A stretch of 64,000 nucleotides of DNA, taken from the NCBI RefSeq assembly GCF_028656955.1, contig NZ_JAMDGY010000010.1, positions 1 through 64,000 of the forward strand. Direction: 5' to 3'. The notes below the pieces were generated by a model that had not been told where the DNA came from, ran no database searches, and saw nothing but the letters and a program-made list of their open reading frames with translations. The translations under genes were made by a program, and so were the position numbers. The stretch comes from Pseudomonas fontis (GTDB lineage Bacteria > Pseudomonadota > Gammaproteobacteria > Pseudomonadales > Pseudomonadaceae). Positions 47,365-58,547 of this stretch are shown piece by piece; the first letter of the stretch is position 1; every line of letters starts with the position of its first letter.

Positions 47365-47865
47365 ATGGAATTCGCTTTCTATTTCGCATCCGGTGTCGCC
47401 GTGGTGTCCACCCTTCGGGTGATCACCAACACCAACCCGGTGCATGCCCTGCTCTACCTCATCATTTCGCTGATCGCCGTGGCGATGACCTTCTTCGCCC
47501 TCGGCGCGCCGTTTGCCGGCGCACTGGAAGTGATCGCCTACGCTGGCGCCATCATGGTGCTGTTCGTCTTCGTGGTGATGATGCTCAACCTGGGGCCGGC
47601 TTCGGTCGCCCAGGAGCGCGGCTGGCTCAAGCCGGGGATCTGGCTTGGCCCGGTGATCCTCGGTGCACTGCTGCTGGCTGAACTGCTGTACGTGCTGTTC
47701 AGCACGCAGAGCGGCGCCGGCATCGGCCACACCTCGGTCGACGCCAAAGCCGTCGGTATCAGCCTGTTTGGTCCTTACCTGCTGGTGGTGGAACTGGCCT
47801 CGATGCTGCTGCTCGCCGCAGCGGTAACGGCCTTCCACCTCGGCCGCAACGAGGCGAAGGAGTAA
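47365..47865 (+). CDS. nuoJ: NADH-quinone oxidoreductase subunit J
   Basis: The 166-residue membrane subunit has five hydrophobic helices and the conserved [19 protein letters not shown] in TM3, whose pi-bulge takes part in coupling. AAGGAAGAAAG precedes the start. Confidence 0.96.
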   Translation: MEFAFYFASGVAVVSTLRVITNTNPVHALLYLIISLIAVAMTFFALGAPFAGALEVIAYAGAIMVLFVFVVMMLNLGPASVAQERGWLKPGIWLGPVILGALLLAELLYVLFSTQSGAGIGHTSVDAKAVGISLFGPYLLVVELASMLLLAAAVTAFHLGRNEAKE

Positions 47866-47869
47866 TCAC

Positions 47870-48174
47870 ATGCCTGCTATTCCTCTCGAACATGGCCTGG
47901 CCGTCGCCGGTATCCTGTTCTGCCTCGGCCTAGTCGGCCTGATGGTGCGTCGCAACATTCTTTTCGTGTTGATGAGCCTGGAAATCATGATGAACGCCTC
48001 TGCACTGGCGTTCATCGTGGCGGGCAGCCGCTGGGGCCAGCCGGATGGACAAGTGATGTTCATCCTGGTGATCAGCCTGGCAGCCGCCGAGGCCAGTATC
48101 GGCCTGGCGATCCTGCTGCAGCTGTACCGTCGCTTCCACACCCTCGACATCGATGCAGCCAGTGAGATGCGCGG

Positions 48175-48178
<4 letters not shown>
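47870..48178 (+). CDS. nuoK: NADH-quinone oxidoreductase subunit K
   Basis: The 102-residue, three-helix subunit has conserved membrane glutamates in [11 protein letters not shown] and [10 protein letters not shown]. It overlaps nuoL by 4 bases. Confidence 0.97.
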
Positions 48179-50028
<1,850 letters not shown>

Positions 50029-50067
50029 TATGAATCTTGCGACTTTGCGAAAGGAATTGAGCCCGTC

Positions 50068-51600
50068 ATGATTTTGCCTTGGCTGATCCTGATCCCCTTC
50101 ATCGGCGGCCTGCTGTGCTGGCTGGGTGAGCGCTTCGGCGCCACCCTGCCGCGCTGGATTGCGCTGCTGACCATGTCCCTGCTGCTTGGTATCGGCCTCT
50201 GGCTGTGGGCCAACGGGGACTACACCCTGGCCCCTGCTCCAGGTGCTGCCCCGCAGTGGGCCTATGAGTTCAAAGTGCTCTGGATCGAGCGCTTCGGCAT
50301 CAGCCTGCACCTGGCCCTCGACGGCCTGTCGCTGCTGATGATCCTGCTCACCGGCCTGCTCGGTGTGCTGTCGGTCCTGTGTTCCTGGAAAGAGATCCAG
50401 CGCCACGTCGGCTTCTTCCACCTCAACCTGATGTGGATTCTGGGCGGCGTGGTCGGTGTGTTCCTGGCCCTGGACCTGTTCCTGTTCTTCTTCTTCTGGG
50501 AAATGATGCTGGTGCCGATGTATTTCCTCATCGCGCTCTGGGGTCACAGCTCCTCGGACGGCAAGAAGACCCGGATCTACGCAGCGACCAAGTTCTTCAT
50601 CTTCACCCAGGCCAGCGGCCTGATCATGCTGGTGGCCATCCTCGGCCTGGTACTGGTCAACTACGGCAACACCGGGGTAATCACCTTCGATTACACCCAG
50701 CTGCTCAAGGCTGACCTGCCAGCCGGTACTGAATACCTGCTGATGCTCGGCTTCTTCATCGCCTTCGCGGTCAAGCTGCCGGTAGTACCGTTCCACTCCT
50801 GGCTGCCGGATGCGCACGCCCAGGCACCGACCGCAGGTTCCGTCGACCTGGCCGGTATCCTGCTGAAGACAGCGGCCTATGGCCTGCTGCGTTTCGCCCT
50901 GCCGCTGTTCCCGAACGCCTCGGCCGAGTTCGCCCCGATTGCCATGACCCTGGGTCTGATCGGGATCTTCTACGGTGCCTTCCTGGCCTTCGCGCAAACC
51001 GACATCAAGCGCCTGATCGCCTTCTCCAGCGTTTCGCACATGGGCTTCGTGCTGATCGGGATCTACTCCGGCAGCCAGCAAGCCCTGCAAGGCGCGGTGA
51101 TCCAGATGCTCGCGCACGGTGTGTCGGCAGCTGCACTGTTTATCCTCAGTGGCCAGCTGTACGAGCGCCTGCACACCCGTGACATGCGCCAGATGGGCGG
51201 CCTGTGGCATCGCATTGCCTACCTGCCAGCCATCAGCCTGTTCTTCGCGGCCGCGTCGCTGGGCCTGCCGGGTACCGGCAACTTTGTCGGCGAGTTCCTG
51301 ATCCTGATCGGCAGCTTCGTCAGCTCGCCATGGATCACCGCCATCGCCACCACCGGCCTGGTATTTGGTTCGGTGTACTCGCTGATCATGATCCACCGTG
51401 CCTACTTCGGCCCGTCGAAGTCGGACGAAGTGCTGGCTGGCATGGATTCGCGTGAAATGATCATGGTACTGGGCCTGGCTGGCCTGCTGATCCTGCTGGG
51501 CGTCTTCCCGCAGCCGTTCCTGGACACTTCCGCCGCCACCATGAGCGGTGTGCAGCAGTGGCTCGGCTCCGCCTTCACTCAACTCGCTTCGGCCCGGTAA
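50068..51600 (+). CDS. nuoM: NADH-quinone oxidoreductase subunit M
   Basis: The 510-residue antiporter-like subunit has [15 protein letters not shown] (TM5 Glu) and [21 protein letters not shown] (TM7 Lys) motifs. It is a proton pump of the membrane arm. A small gap of 39 bases separates it from nuoL. Confidence 0.97.
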   Translation: MILPWLILIPFIGGLLCWLGERFGATLPRWIALLTMSLLLGIGLWLWANGDYTLAPAPGAAPQWAYEFKVLWIERFGISLHLALDGLSLLMILLTGLLGVLSVLCSWKEIQRHVGFFHLNLMWILGGVVGVFLALDLFLFFFFWEMMLVPMYFLIALWGHSSSDGKKTRIYAATKFFIFTQASGLIMLVAILGLVLVNYGNTGVITFDYTQLLKADLPAGTEYLLMLGFFIAFAVKLPVVPFHSWLPDAHAQAPTAGSVDLAGILLKTAAYGLLRFALPLFPNASAEFAPIAMTLGLIGIFYGAFLAFAQTDIKRLIAFSSVSHMGFVLIGIYSGSQQALQGAVIQMLAHGVSAAALFILSGQLYERLHTRDMRQMGGLWHRIAYLPAISLFFAAASLGLPGTGNFVGEFLILIGSFVSSPWITAIATTGLVFGSVYSLIMIHRAYFGPSKSDEVLAGMDSREMIMVLGLAGLLILLGVFPQPFLDTSAATMSGVQQWLGSAFTQLASAR

Positions 51601-51607
51601 GAGCGCT

Positions 51608-53077
51608 ATGGACCTGACGATTCAACACTTTATCGCGCTTGCGCCGCTGCTGATCACCAGTATCACGATTGTCGTGGTGATGCTGGCCATCGCCTGGCGC
51701 CGCAATCATTCGCAAACCTTCCTGCTGTCGACCATAGGCCTGAACCTGGCCCTGCTGTCGATCATCCCGACCCTGAAAGTCGCACCGCTGGCGGTCACCC
51801 CGCTGCTCACCGTGGACAACTTCGCCTGCCTGTACATGGCGTTGATCCTGGTGGCCACCCTGGCCTGCGTCACCCTCGCCCACGCTTACCTGGGTGATGG
51901 CGGCAAAGGCTACCCGGGCAACCGCGAAGAGCTGTACCTGCTGCTGTTGCTGTCGGCACTCGGCGGCCTGGTGCTGGTGTGCGCGCAACACCTGGCGGGC
52001 CTGTTCATCGGCCTGGAGCTGCTCTCGGTGCCGGTCTATGGCCTGGTTGCCTATGCGTTCTTCAACAAGCGCTCGCTGGAAGCCGGCATCAAGTACATGG
52101 TGCTGTCGGCTGCAGGTTCGGCGTTCCTGCTGTTCGGTATGGCCCTGCTCTACGCCGACGCCGGAAGCCTGAGCTTCGATGGCATCGGCAAGGCACTGGC
52201 GGCCACCAGCATGCCAAGCCTGATGGCCCAACTGGGCCTGGGCATGATGCTGGTCGGCCTGGCCTTCAAGCTGTCGCTGGTACCGTTCCACCTGTGGACC
52301 CCGGACGTCTACGAAGGTGCTCCGGCACCGGTCGCCGCCTTCCTGGCCACTGCCAGCAAGGTGGCGGTGTTCGCGGTCGTGGTTCGCCTGTTCATGATCT
52401 CCCCCGCTGCCAGCAGCGGCGTGCTGACCACCGTGCTGTCGATCATTGCGGTGGCCTCGATCCTGATCGGCAACCTGCTGGCGCTGACCCAGAGCAACCT
52501 CAAGCGTCTGCTGGGTTACTCCTCGATCGCCCACTTCGGTTACCTGCTGATCGCCCTGGTGGCGAGCAAAGGCATGGCCGTGGAAGCCATCGGCGTGTAC
52601 CTGGTCACCTACGTGATCACCAGCCTTGGCGCATTCGGCGTGATCACCCTGATGTCCTCGCCGTACAACGGCCGTGACGCAGATGCACTGTACGAGTACC
52701 GCGGCCTGTTCTGGCGCCGTCCGTACCTGACCGCAGTACTGACCGTGATGATGCTGTCGCTGGCCGGCATTCCGCTGACCGCAGGCTTCATCGGCAAGTT
52801 CTACATCATCGCGACCGGCGTCGAGTCGCAGCTGTGGTGGCTGGTCGGTGCCCTGGTAATTGGTAGCGCCATCGGCGTGTTCTACTACCTGCGCGTGATG
52901 GTCACCCTGTACCTGATGGAGCCGAACCTGCGCCGTCACGATGCCCCGTTGAACTGGGAACAGCGCACCGGCGGCGTCATGCTGCTGGCCATCGCGATCC
53001 TGGCCTTCGTGCTCGGCGTGTACCCGCAACCATTGCTGGACCTGGTGCAACATGCAGGCCTGCAGTTGCTCGGCTGA
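51608..53077 (+). CDS. nuoN: NADH-quinone oxidoreductase subunit N
   Basis: The 489-residue antiporter-like subunit ends the operon. [17 protein letters not shown] and [21 protein letters not shown] carry the pump residues. The ATG at 51608 lies 7 bases after the nuoM stop; an in-frame upstream start inside nuoM is unlikely. Confidence 0.97.
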   Translation: MDLTIQHFIALAPLLITSITIVVVMLAIAWRRNHSQTFLLSTIGLNLALLSIIPTLKVAPLAVTPLLTVDNFACLYMALILVATLACVTLAHAYLGDGGKGYPGNREELYLLLLLSALGGLVLVCAQHLAGLFIGLELLSVPVYGLVAYAFFNKRSLEAGIKYMVLSAAGSAFLLFGMALLYADAGSLSFDGIGKALAATSMPSLMAQLGLGMMLVGLAFKLSLVPFHLWTPDVYEGAPAPVAAFLATASKVAVFAVVVRLFMISPAASSGVLTTVLSIIAVASILIGNLLALTQSNLKRLLGYSSIAHFGYLLIALVASKGMAVEAIGVYLVTYVITSLGAFGVITLMSSPYNGRDADALYEYRGLFWRRPYLTAVLTVMMLSLAGIPLTAGFIGKFYIIATGVESQLWWLVGALVIGSAIGVFYYLRVMVTLYLMEPNLRRHDAPLNWEQRTGGVMLLAIAILAFVLGVYPQPLLDLVQHAGLQLLG

Positions 53078-53092
53078 TTGCTGCTGCAACAA

Positions 53093-53123
53093 ACAACACC
53101 CCGCTTCGGCGGGGTGTTTTTTT
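53093..53123 (+). terminator. Terminator of the nuo operon
   Basis: AACACCCCGC-TTCG-GCGGGGTGTT followed by a run of Ts is a textbook intrinsic terminator 16 bases after nuoN. Confidence 0.95.
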
Positions 53124-53144
53124 ATGGGCGGGAAACGGCTGGGC

Positions 53145-53423
53145 TCAGCAGCTAAGCTGCTCGGCAGGCACCGGTTTCTGCTCCTGCGGTTTCAACGCCG
53201 CCTGGCGCAGGTCTGAACCCGCACGCGGCAAGAACACTTCCGGGTCGGGCATCCCGCTCGGCGACAGTTCATGGGTCATCTCGAATTCGGCACGTACCGC
53301 CCAGCCGCAGGCTTCGGTGGTGCACTGCAGGTACGCCACACGCAGGAAGATATGGCGGCCTTCGCTGGTACGGATGCGCATACGGCTTTTACAGTGCGGG
53401 CAAACCAGTTTGTAAGTACTCAC
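53145..53423 (-). CDS. Ogr/Delta-like zinc-finger protein
   Basis: The 92-residue protein has the CX2C...CX4C pattern of phage P2 Ogr/P4 Delta late-gene activators: C8/C11 (VCPHC) and C34/C39 (QCTTEAC), followed by a basic-to-acidic tail. The GTG at 53423 has AGGGGG about 6 bases upstream; a GTG at 53438 is possible. Ogr proteins recruit RNA polymerase to late promoters. Here the gene stands alone, convergent with nuo, beside other P2-like remnants. Confidence 0.85.
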   Translation of the reverse strand: MSTYKLVCPHCKSRMRIRTSEGRHIFLRVAYLQCTTEACGWAVRAEFEMTHELSPSGMPDPEVFLPRAGSDLRQAALKPQEQKPVPAEQLSC

Positions 53424-53596
53424 ATACGCCCCCTGCACTTCCCGAACAGCAAACCATCTACGTAATTACAAGTTGTTGAATCGTTATTCACCTGTAGGAT
53501 GAAGGGAAAACAACTGAAGGATTTTTTCCTTTTTTGTTTGGATTTTCTCATCATTAGGACCATCTCCTTCCGGGTAGCAGTCAATGTTACTGAGCT

Positions 53597-53641
53597 TATT
53601 TACTCAATTTGAATATACTTTTACAAGACGCCAAGTAAATA
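53597..53641. promoter_or_regulatory. Spaced inverted repeat before the CI-like gene
   Basis: TATTTACT (53597-53604) and AGTAAATA (53634-53641) are perfect inverses separated by 29 bases, 20-64 bases before the start of the HTH gene. The 53440-53660 gap is strongly AT-rich. These could be repressor operators. Confidence 0.35.
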
Positions 53642-53660
53642 TCCGACAGGGATACGCAAA

Positions 53661-54050
53661 ATGAGTGCGAGTGGGTTTGCTGCGGTGCTGACCCGCATGA
53701 AGATCGTGACTGCCTCCAGTACCGATTCCGGGCTTTCCAGTGCATTGGGCGTAAGCCCCCAAACCTTGAGCAGCTGGAAGGTACGAGACAGCGTGCCTTA
53801 CTCGATTTGCATAGAACTGGCGCTACGCCACGGGCTCTCACTCGACTGGCTATTGCTGGGTGAAGGCCCTCAGTTGCGTGGCCAGCCGGCCCAGGCGTGT
53901 GTCAGCGAAGTGCAGTTGCTTGAGCAACTGCGCACCCTGCACCCACTCGACCTGCAGGCCATTACCCTGGCGGTGCAGGAAAAACACCGCCTGCGCGAAC
54001 TGGAACAACAGGTGCAGGCCCTGAACCAGCAGTTGCACGCCAAGGCCTGA
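53661..54050 (+). CDS. Phage CI-repressor-type HTH protein
   Basis: The 129-residue protein has a CI-repressor-family HTH at about residues 8-66 (recognition region LGVSPQTLSSWKVRDSVPY, then LSLDWLLLGEG). A C-terminal coiled coil follows (about 85-125). There is no LexA-like protease domain, so SOS cleavage is not expected. It lies in a P2-like relic, convergent with the holin gene. Confidence 0.85.
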   Translation: MSASGFAAVLTRMKIVTASSTDSGLSSALGVSPQTLSSWKVRDSVPYSICIELALRHGLSLDWLLLGEGPQLRGQPAQACVSEVQLLEQLRTLHPLDLQAITLAVQEKHRLRELEQQVQALNQQLHAKA

Positions 54051-54062
54051 GCACCGCGGCGT

Positions 54063-54416
54063 TCAATTGCCACCGCGCAATCGCCGCACGATATCGCGCA
54101 GGTCCGTGCTGTCGACCCAGATCATCACCTTGATGCTGATCGGGATCACCACCACGGCGGCGACAAATGCGGCCACCCCCCGGTCGAGAAACGGCGCCAT
54201 CGACAGCACCAGCGGCGAGAACAGATAGCCCACCCCCGCCGACAGGAACAACGAACCCAGGCGTTGCCAGGCCTTGAGCATGCTCCGGGTACTGGCCACC
54301 AGCCAGGCTCCGAGCACTGCACCGAACAGCGCATTGCCATCGACCGGCGGCATGAACGAGGCCAGGCCCAAGCCGACAAACAGGCTGGAAAGGCTGGCGC
54401 TGGTTGGCTCACTCAT
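54063..54416 (-). CDS. Putative phage holin
   Basis: The 117-residue protein has three hydrophobic segments (about 11-28, 30-45 and 53-95) and a short charged C-terminus, fitting Pseudomonas tailocin/phage holins (MSEPTS...SLSSLFVGLGLA type). It would form the pore that releases endolysin, but no lysin gene is nearby. Its start overlaps the stop of the GpL-like gene by 8 bases. Confidence 0.75.
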   Translation of the reverse strand: MSEPTSASLSSLFVGLGLASFMPPVDGNALFGAVLGAWLVASTRSMLKAWQRLGSLFLSAGVGYLFSPLVLSMAPFLDRGVAAFVAAVVVIPISIKVMIWVDSTDLRDIVRRLRGGN

Positions 54417-54756
54417 CGCCGCGCGCCCCTGACCGACACTCCACGATATGCAGGCCGCTATGCAATGCCTGGCGTGTGCGTACCCGTACGGCGCGCAGGT
54501 AGCTGCCGGTCAAGCGCGACTGACCGCCACTGGCGGACACATCGTCCAGACGCCGATAGCCCAACGCGCGCAGGTCCTTGCGCCAGTGTGCAAACAGTTG
54601 CCCGACATGGCGCACCGCGCCAAGCGCGGCAACTTCAAGGCGGGCATCGCTGACCTGCGCAGGCAGCTCGAGCTGCTCGCGCAGCGCGCCAAGATGGATA
54701 CGCGGCCAAAACGGATCATGGCTGGCCAACCAGTGGCTGCATTTTCTGCTGTGCAT
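54409..54756 (-). CDS. GpL-like phage head-completion protein (short)
   Basis: The 115-residue protein resembles P2 GpL. It has a FWPRIHLGALREQLELPAQV segment, SDARLEVAAL..AV, HWRKDLRALGY and SYLRAVRVRTRQAL, in the same order as in GpL (about 170 residues). The C-terminus is shorter, so it is a truncated or divergent version. AAGGAA lies 6 bases upstream of the ATG. In phages GpL plugs the head; here there are no head genes, consistent with a tailocin-like or relic module. Confidence 0.65.
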   Translation of the reverse strand: MHSRKCSHWLASHDPFWPRIHLGALREQLELPAQVSDARLEVAALGAVRHVGQLFAHWRKDLRALGYRRLDDVSASGGQSRLTGSYLRAVRVRTRQALHSGLHIVECRSGARGDE

Positions 54757-54790
54757 GGGGATTTCCTTTTCAGTAAAGGGTGCTGTGGCG

Positions 54791-55057
54791 CTACTGGAGC
54801 TTCAACAGGCCGTAGCGCAGCGCCTTGATGACGGCGGCGACCCGTGAACAGACGGCAAATTTCCTGAGGATGTTGCCGATGTGGTAGTTCACCGTGGAGG
54901 CTTTGCAGCCGAGAATCGTGCCGATCTCCCAGGAGGTCTTGGCCAGGGCGCAGTAGTACAGGACCTGCTCTTCACGGGGCGTCAGGTGAATCGTGGCGGT
55001 ACGCTCGATCGGGCCGCTCGCGGGGTTTCGCTTGGGGAGTTGGCTGGAAGCAATCAT
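54791..55057 (-). CDS. LuxR-type HTH-only transcriptional regulator
   Basis: The 88-residue protein is essentially one LuxR/GerE DNA-binding domain (about 22-85), with LTPREEQVLYYCALAKTSWEIG and the recognition helix STVNYHIGNILRKF. It has no autoinducer or receiver domain. It is followed at 34 bases by the GpL-like and holin genes, suggesting one operon, and it is divergent from the TonB receptor. The ribosome site is weak, so the start is less certain. Confidence 0.8.
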   Translation of the reverse strand: MIASSQLPKRNPASGPIERTATIHLTPREEQVLYYCALAKTSWEIGTILGCKASTVNYHIGNILRKFAVCSRVAAVIKALRYGLLKLQ

Positions 55058-55150
55058 GGTGTGCACTACGTGAATGGGAATGCACAAACCATACGAAGCG
55101 CAGTGGCAAGCGGGCCAGCGACGGCACTTGTAGAGAACGCGGCTACAAAA

Positions 55151-55169
55151 GCAGGTAACAAAAACCTGC
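55151..55169. promoter_or_regulatory. Dyad GCAGGT-N7-ACCTGC between luxR-type gene and TonB receptor
   Basis: This perfect 6-7-6 inverted repeat sits near the middle of the 202-base divergent gap. Its half-sites recall lux-box arms. It could be the operator of the adjacent LuxR-type protein. Confidence 0.45.
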
Positions 55170-55259
55170 ACCCTCCTGGGCAACGACAGGCGTGCTCCGA
55201 CGCCGACTTCGTGCGTCTGATGGTTCATGTCCGCCAGTCGCAGCCGTTGGAGTTGTACG

Positions 55260-57362
55260 ATGCGCCCCCCTTTGCCCCGCCCTTCTTCCCTTGGCCTGCT
55301 CGGCCTGTTCCTCGCCAGTACCCAGACCCACGCCGCCACGCCCGTCGAATTGGACCAGGTGGTGATCGACGCCCAGCAGCAGAGCGAGTTGGCCGCCGCC
55401 CGCGAACGCCTGCAACAAGTGTCCGGGGCAACCAACCTGGTCGACATGCAGCGCGTGGGCCAGGGCCGCGTCGCCAGCAACCAGGACGTGCTGGCCTACC
55501 AACCTGGGGTGTTTGCGCAATCGGCGGGCAATGATGGGGTCAAGCTGTCGATTCGCGGATCGGGTATCAACCGCGCGCCCGGCAGCCATGGCTCCGGGGT
55601 CTACACGCTGTTCGACGGCCTGCCGCTGACCGGCCCTGGGGGTACGCCCTATGAGCTGTTCGAACCCCTGTGGCTGAGCCGTGCCGAAGTGTTACGCGGT
55701 GCCAATGGTTTTGATCGGGGCGCACTGGCCCTGGGCGGCGCGATCAACTATGTCACCCATACCGGCTATGACGCGGCGCCGCTGGAGCTGCGCTATGAAG
55801 CGGGCAGCCGCGGCTACATGAAACGCCATGTCAGCTCCGGCCAGGTGCTGGGCGACCTCGACTACTACGTGGCCCTGACCGATTCGCAGTACGACGGCTA
55901 CCAGGAGCACAGCAGCGGCAGTGGCAAAGGCATCGCCGCCAACGTCGGCTACCGCTTCAACCCGAACCTGGAAACCCGCTTCTACCTGCGCTACCGGGAA
56001 ACCGAAAATGACCTGGCCGGCCGCGTAACCCAGCAGCAGATCAAGCATGATCCGCGTGCGGCCAACCCGGTCTACCTGGCCCGCGACGCCAGCCGCCCAC
56101 AACCGGGCAGTACCTGGCTGGCGAACAAGACCACGTTCTACCTGGAGGACGATTCGCGCCTTGAAGCCGGGCTGGTCTATCACGACTACCCGATGGACCT
56201 GCGTGAAGGCCCGAACCGCCTGAAAGTCGCCTACAGCGATGTCAGTGGCACGCTGAACTACCTGCGCCGCGACAACCTGTTCGGCCACGAGAGCAAGACC
56301 ACGATTGGCTGGCGCACCACCAAGCACCTGCCCAATGATGGCGCCTCGGAGTTCGTGCGGGTGCAGAGCAACCCGGCCATCCCCGTCGGCACCCGTACCC
56401 GTGACTTCAGCTATCAAGGCTCCGACACCGTGCTGCACGTGGGCAACGAGCTGGAGCTGATCCCGGACCTGTGGCTGACCAGCGGCCTGGCGATGATCTA
56501 CACCCGCCGCGAAAGCGATGTGAGCTATCCGCTTGACGGTGGCAAGGTCAGCCAGCATGACTGGGACTACGCGCCGCGCCTGGGCCTGCGCTACGACATC
56601 AATCCGCATTTGCAGGTCTACGGCAACCTCAGTCGTTCGGTCGAGCCGCCACATCCATGGGCGTTGATCTGGAGTTCACCGGCCATTGCCGGCCGGCAGA
56701 TCCAGCCGATCGAACTGCAAAACCAGACCGCCACCACCTTGGAGCTGGGTGCTCGCGGTGACGCCGACTGGGGCCGCTGGGACCTTGCCTGGTATTACTC
56801 TGCGGTGCGGCATGAACTGCTGACTGTGGAAACCCAGGCCGCCACCTCAACCAGCGCCTCGATTGTCGGCGAAGCGAATGCCAGCCCGACCCTCCACCAA
56901 GGCATCGAAGCCGGCCTCGACAGCCTGCTCTGGGAACGTGCCGCCATTGGCAAGGTCTCGCTGCGTCAGGCCTACACCTTCAGCGACTTCCACTACCGCG
57001 ACGATGAGAGGTTCGGCGACAACCGCCTACCGGGCATCCCGATGCACTACTACCAGGCCGAGCTGCGTTTCGACCACCCGACAGGCTTCTACGCCGGGCT
57101 CAACACCCAGATGGCCTCCAAGGTGCAGGTGGACTACGCCAACTCCTACCCGACCGACCCGTATGCAGTGCTCGGTGCAACTTTCGGCTACGCCTCGCCC
57201 AAGCAGGACTGGCAGACCTGGCTCGACCTGCGCAACCTGACCAACGAGCGCTACGCCGCGACGGTCACCCCGGGTTATGACGACAAGGGGGCGGATGCTG
57301 CACGCCTGACGCCGGGTGAAGGCTTCGCTGCCTATGTCGGCGTGGCCTACCGCTGGCAGTAA
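55260..57362 (+). CDS. TonB-dependent outer-membrane receptor
   Basis: The 700-residue protein has a signal peptide (about 1-25, ending THA) and a TonB box-like ELDQVVIDA. The plug domain covers about 45-165 (QDVLAYQPGVF, IRGSGI, LFDGLPL, GGAINYV). A 22-strand barrel ends in an aromatic residue-containing YRWQ. There is no N-terminal signalling domain, so it is not a cell-surface-signalling receptor. It probably takes up a siderophore or metal complex; the substrate is unknown. GGAG lies 7 bases upstream of the ATG. Confidence 0.92.
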   Translation: MRPPLPRPSSLGLLGLFLASTQTHAATPVELDQVVIDAQQQSELAAARERLQQVSGATNLVDMQRVGQGRVASNQDVLAYQPGVFAQSAGNDGVKLSIRGSGINRAPGSHGSGVYTLFDGLPLTGPGGTPYELFEPLWLSRAEVLRGANGFDRGALALGGAINYVTHTGYDAAPLELRYEAGSRGYMKRHVSSGQVLGDLDYYVALTDSQYDGYQEHSSGSGKGIAANVGYRFNPNLETRFYLRYRETENDLAGRVTQQQIKHDPRAANPVYLARDASRPQPGSTWLANKTTFYLEDDSRLEAGLVYHDYPMDLREGPNRLKVAYSDVSGTLNYLRRDNLFGHESKTTIGWRTTKHLPNDGASEFVRVQSNPAIPVGTRTRDFSYQGSDTVLHVGNELELIPDLWLTSGLAMIYTRRESDVSYPLDGGKVSQHDWDYAPRLGLRYDINPHLQVYGNLSRSVEPPHPWALIWSSPAIAGRQIQPIELQNQTATTLELGARGDADWGRWDLAWYYSAVRHELLTVETQAATSTSASIVGEANASPTLHQGIEAGLDSLLWERAAIGKVSLRQAYTFSDFHYRDDERFGDNRLPGIPMHYYQAELRFDHPTGFYAGLNTQMASKVQVDYANSYPTDPYAVLGATFGYASPKQDWQTWLDLRNLTNERYAATVTPGYDDKGADAARLTPGEGFAAYVGVAYRWQ

Positions 57363-57365
57363 CCG

Positions 57366-58427
57366 TCACGGCAACTGCACCTGCGGTTTGCCGGCGACGA
57401 AAATGCCCCAACTGGACATGAACAAGGCGGCAATCAACGGCCCGATCACGAAGCCGTTGAGGCCGAACACCGCCAAGCCGCCGAGGGTGGAAATCAGGAT
57501 CAGGTAATCGGGCATGCGCGTGTCCTTGCCCACCAGGATCGGCCGCAGGACGTTGTCGACCATGCCGATCACCAGCACCCCGAACGCCGTCAGCACCGCC
57601 CCCTGCCAGATCATCCCGTTAAGCAGGAAATACGCCGCCACCGGCCCCCAGACGATCCCCGCGCCCACCGCCGGCAACAGCGACAGGAACGCCATTGCCA
57701 CGGCCCAGACCAGCACGCTGGGGATGTCGAGGAACCAGAAGATGATCCCGCCCAGCGCGCCCTGGGTCACGGCCACCAGCAGGTTGCCTTTCACCGTGGC
57801 ACGCACCACGCGGTTGAACTTCAGTTGCAGCCGGCGCTTTTGCTGCTCGGCCAACGGCACCGCCGCACGGATCTTGCGCACCAGTTCCGCGCCGTCGCGC
57901 AGGAAGAAGAACAACAGGTACAGCATGATGCCGAAGCTCACCACAAACTCGAAGGTGCCCTGGCCGAAACTGAATGCCTGCCCGGCGAAGAACTGGCTGC
58001 CTTGCATCGCGCCCTTGGCGATATTGTCGCGCAGCCCTTCCAGGTCGCCCATGCCCATGCGCTCAAGGCCATTCTGGGCAAACGCGGGCAGCAGGTCCTT
58101 GAAGTGTTCGATGTAGCCGGCGATATCCAGCTGGCCGCTTTCGATGCGCTTGTACAGCGTGGCCCCTTCCTGCACCAGCAGGGTGCTGATGACGATCACC
58201 GGCAAGATGGCGATCAACAGGCAGATCAGCAGCGTCATCCCGGCCGCCAGGTTGCGGCGCCAGCCCAGGCGCAACAACAGGCGTCGTTGCAGCGGCGCGA
58301 AGACGATGCCGAGGATCACCGCCCAGAACACTGCACCGTAGTACGGCAACAGGATCCAGATGAAGGCAAGGGTCACCAGCACCAGTAATACCAGCAGGGC
58401 TTTGTGTTGCAGGGCCGTTTCGTTCAT
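57366..58427 (-). CDS. AI-2E-family transporter (PerM/YdiK-like)
   Basis: The 353-residue permease has about eight hydrophobic spans. The family pattern is visible: N-terminal helices, a helical loop region at about 95-150, then FGIMLYLLFFFLRDG and the C-terminal DNVLRPILVGKDTRMPDYLIL motif. Most family members export small molecules or ions; AI-2 export is proven only for one. The ATG at 58427 has GGAG 5 bases upstream. It is convergent with the TonB receptor. Confidence 0.88.
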   Translation of the reverse strand: MNETALQHKALLVLLVLVTLAFIWILLPYYGAVFWAVILGIVFAPLQRRLLLRLGWRRNLAAGMTLLICLLIAILPVIVISTLLVQEGATLYKRIESGQLDIAGYIEHFKDLLPAFAQNGLERMGMGDLEGLRDNIAKGAMQGSQFFAGQAFSFGQGTFEFVVSFGIMLYLLFFFLRDGAELVRKIRAAVPLAEQQKRRLQLKFNRVVRATVKGNLLVAVTQGALGGIIFWFLDIPSVLVWAVAMAFLSLLPAVGAGIVWGPVAAYFLLNGMIWQGAVLTAFGVLVIGMVDNVLRPILVGKDTRMPDYLILISTLGGLAVFGLNGFVIGPLIAALFMSSWGIFVAGKPQVQLP

Positions 58428-58547
58428 GTCCACTCCTTTGTGCTCTGAACGTTAGTGCGCCGCGCATTACAGAAAGTGCCCTTGCTCCAGATCAATAAAC
58501 GCAGATGGCCACAGCGTTAGCATCCTCGCCTTTTGCGCGACCCTACC

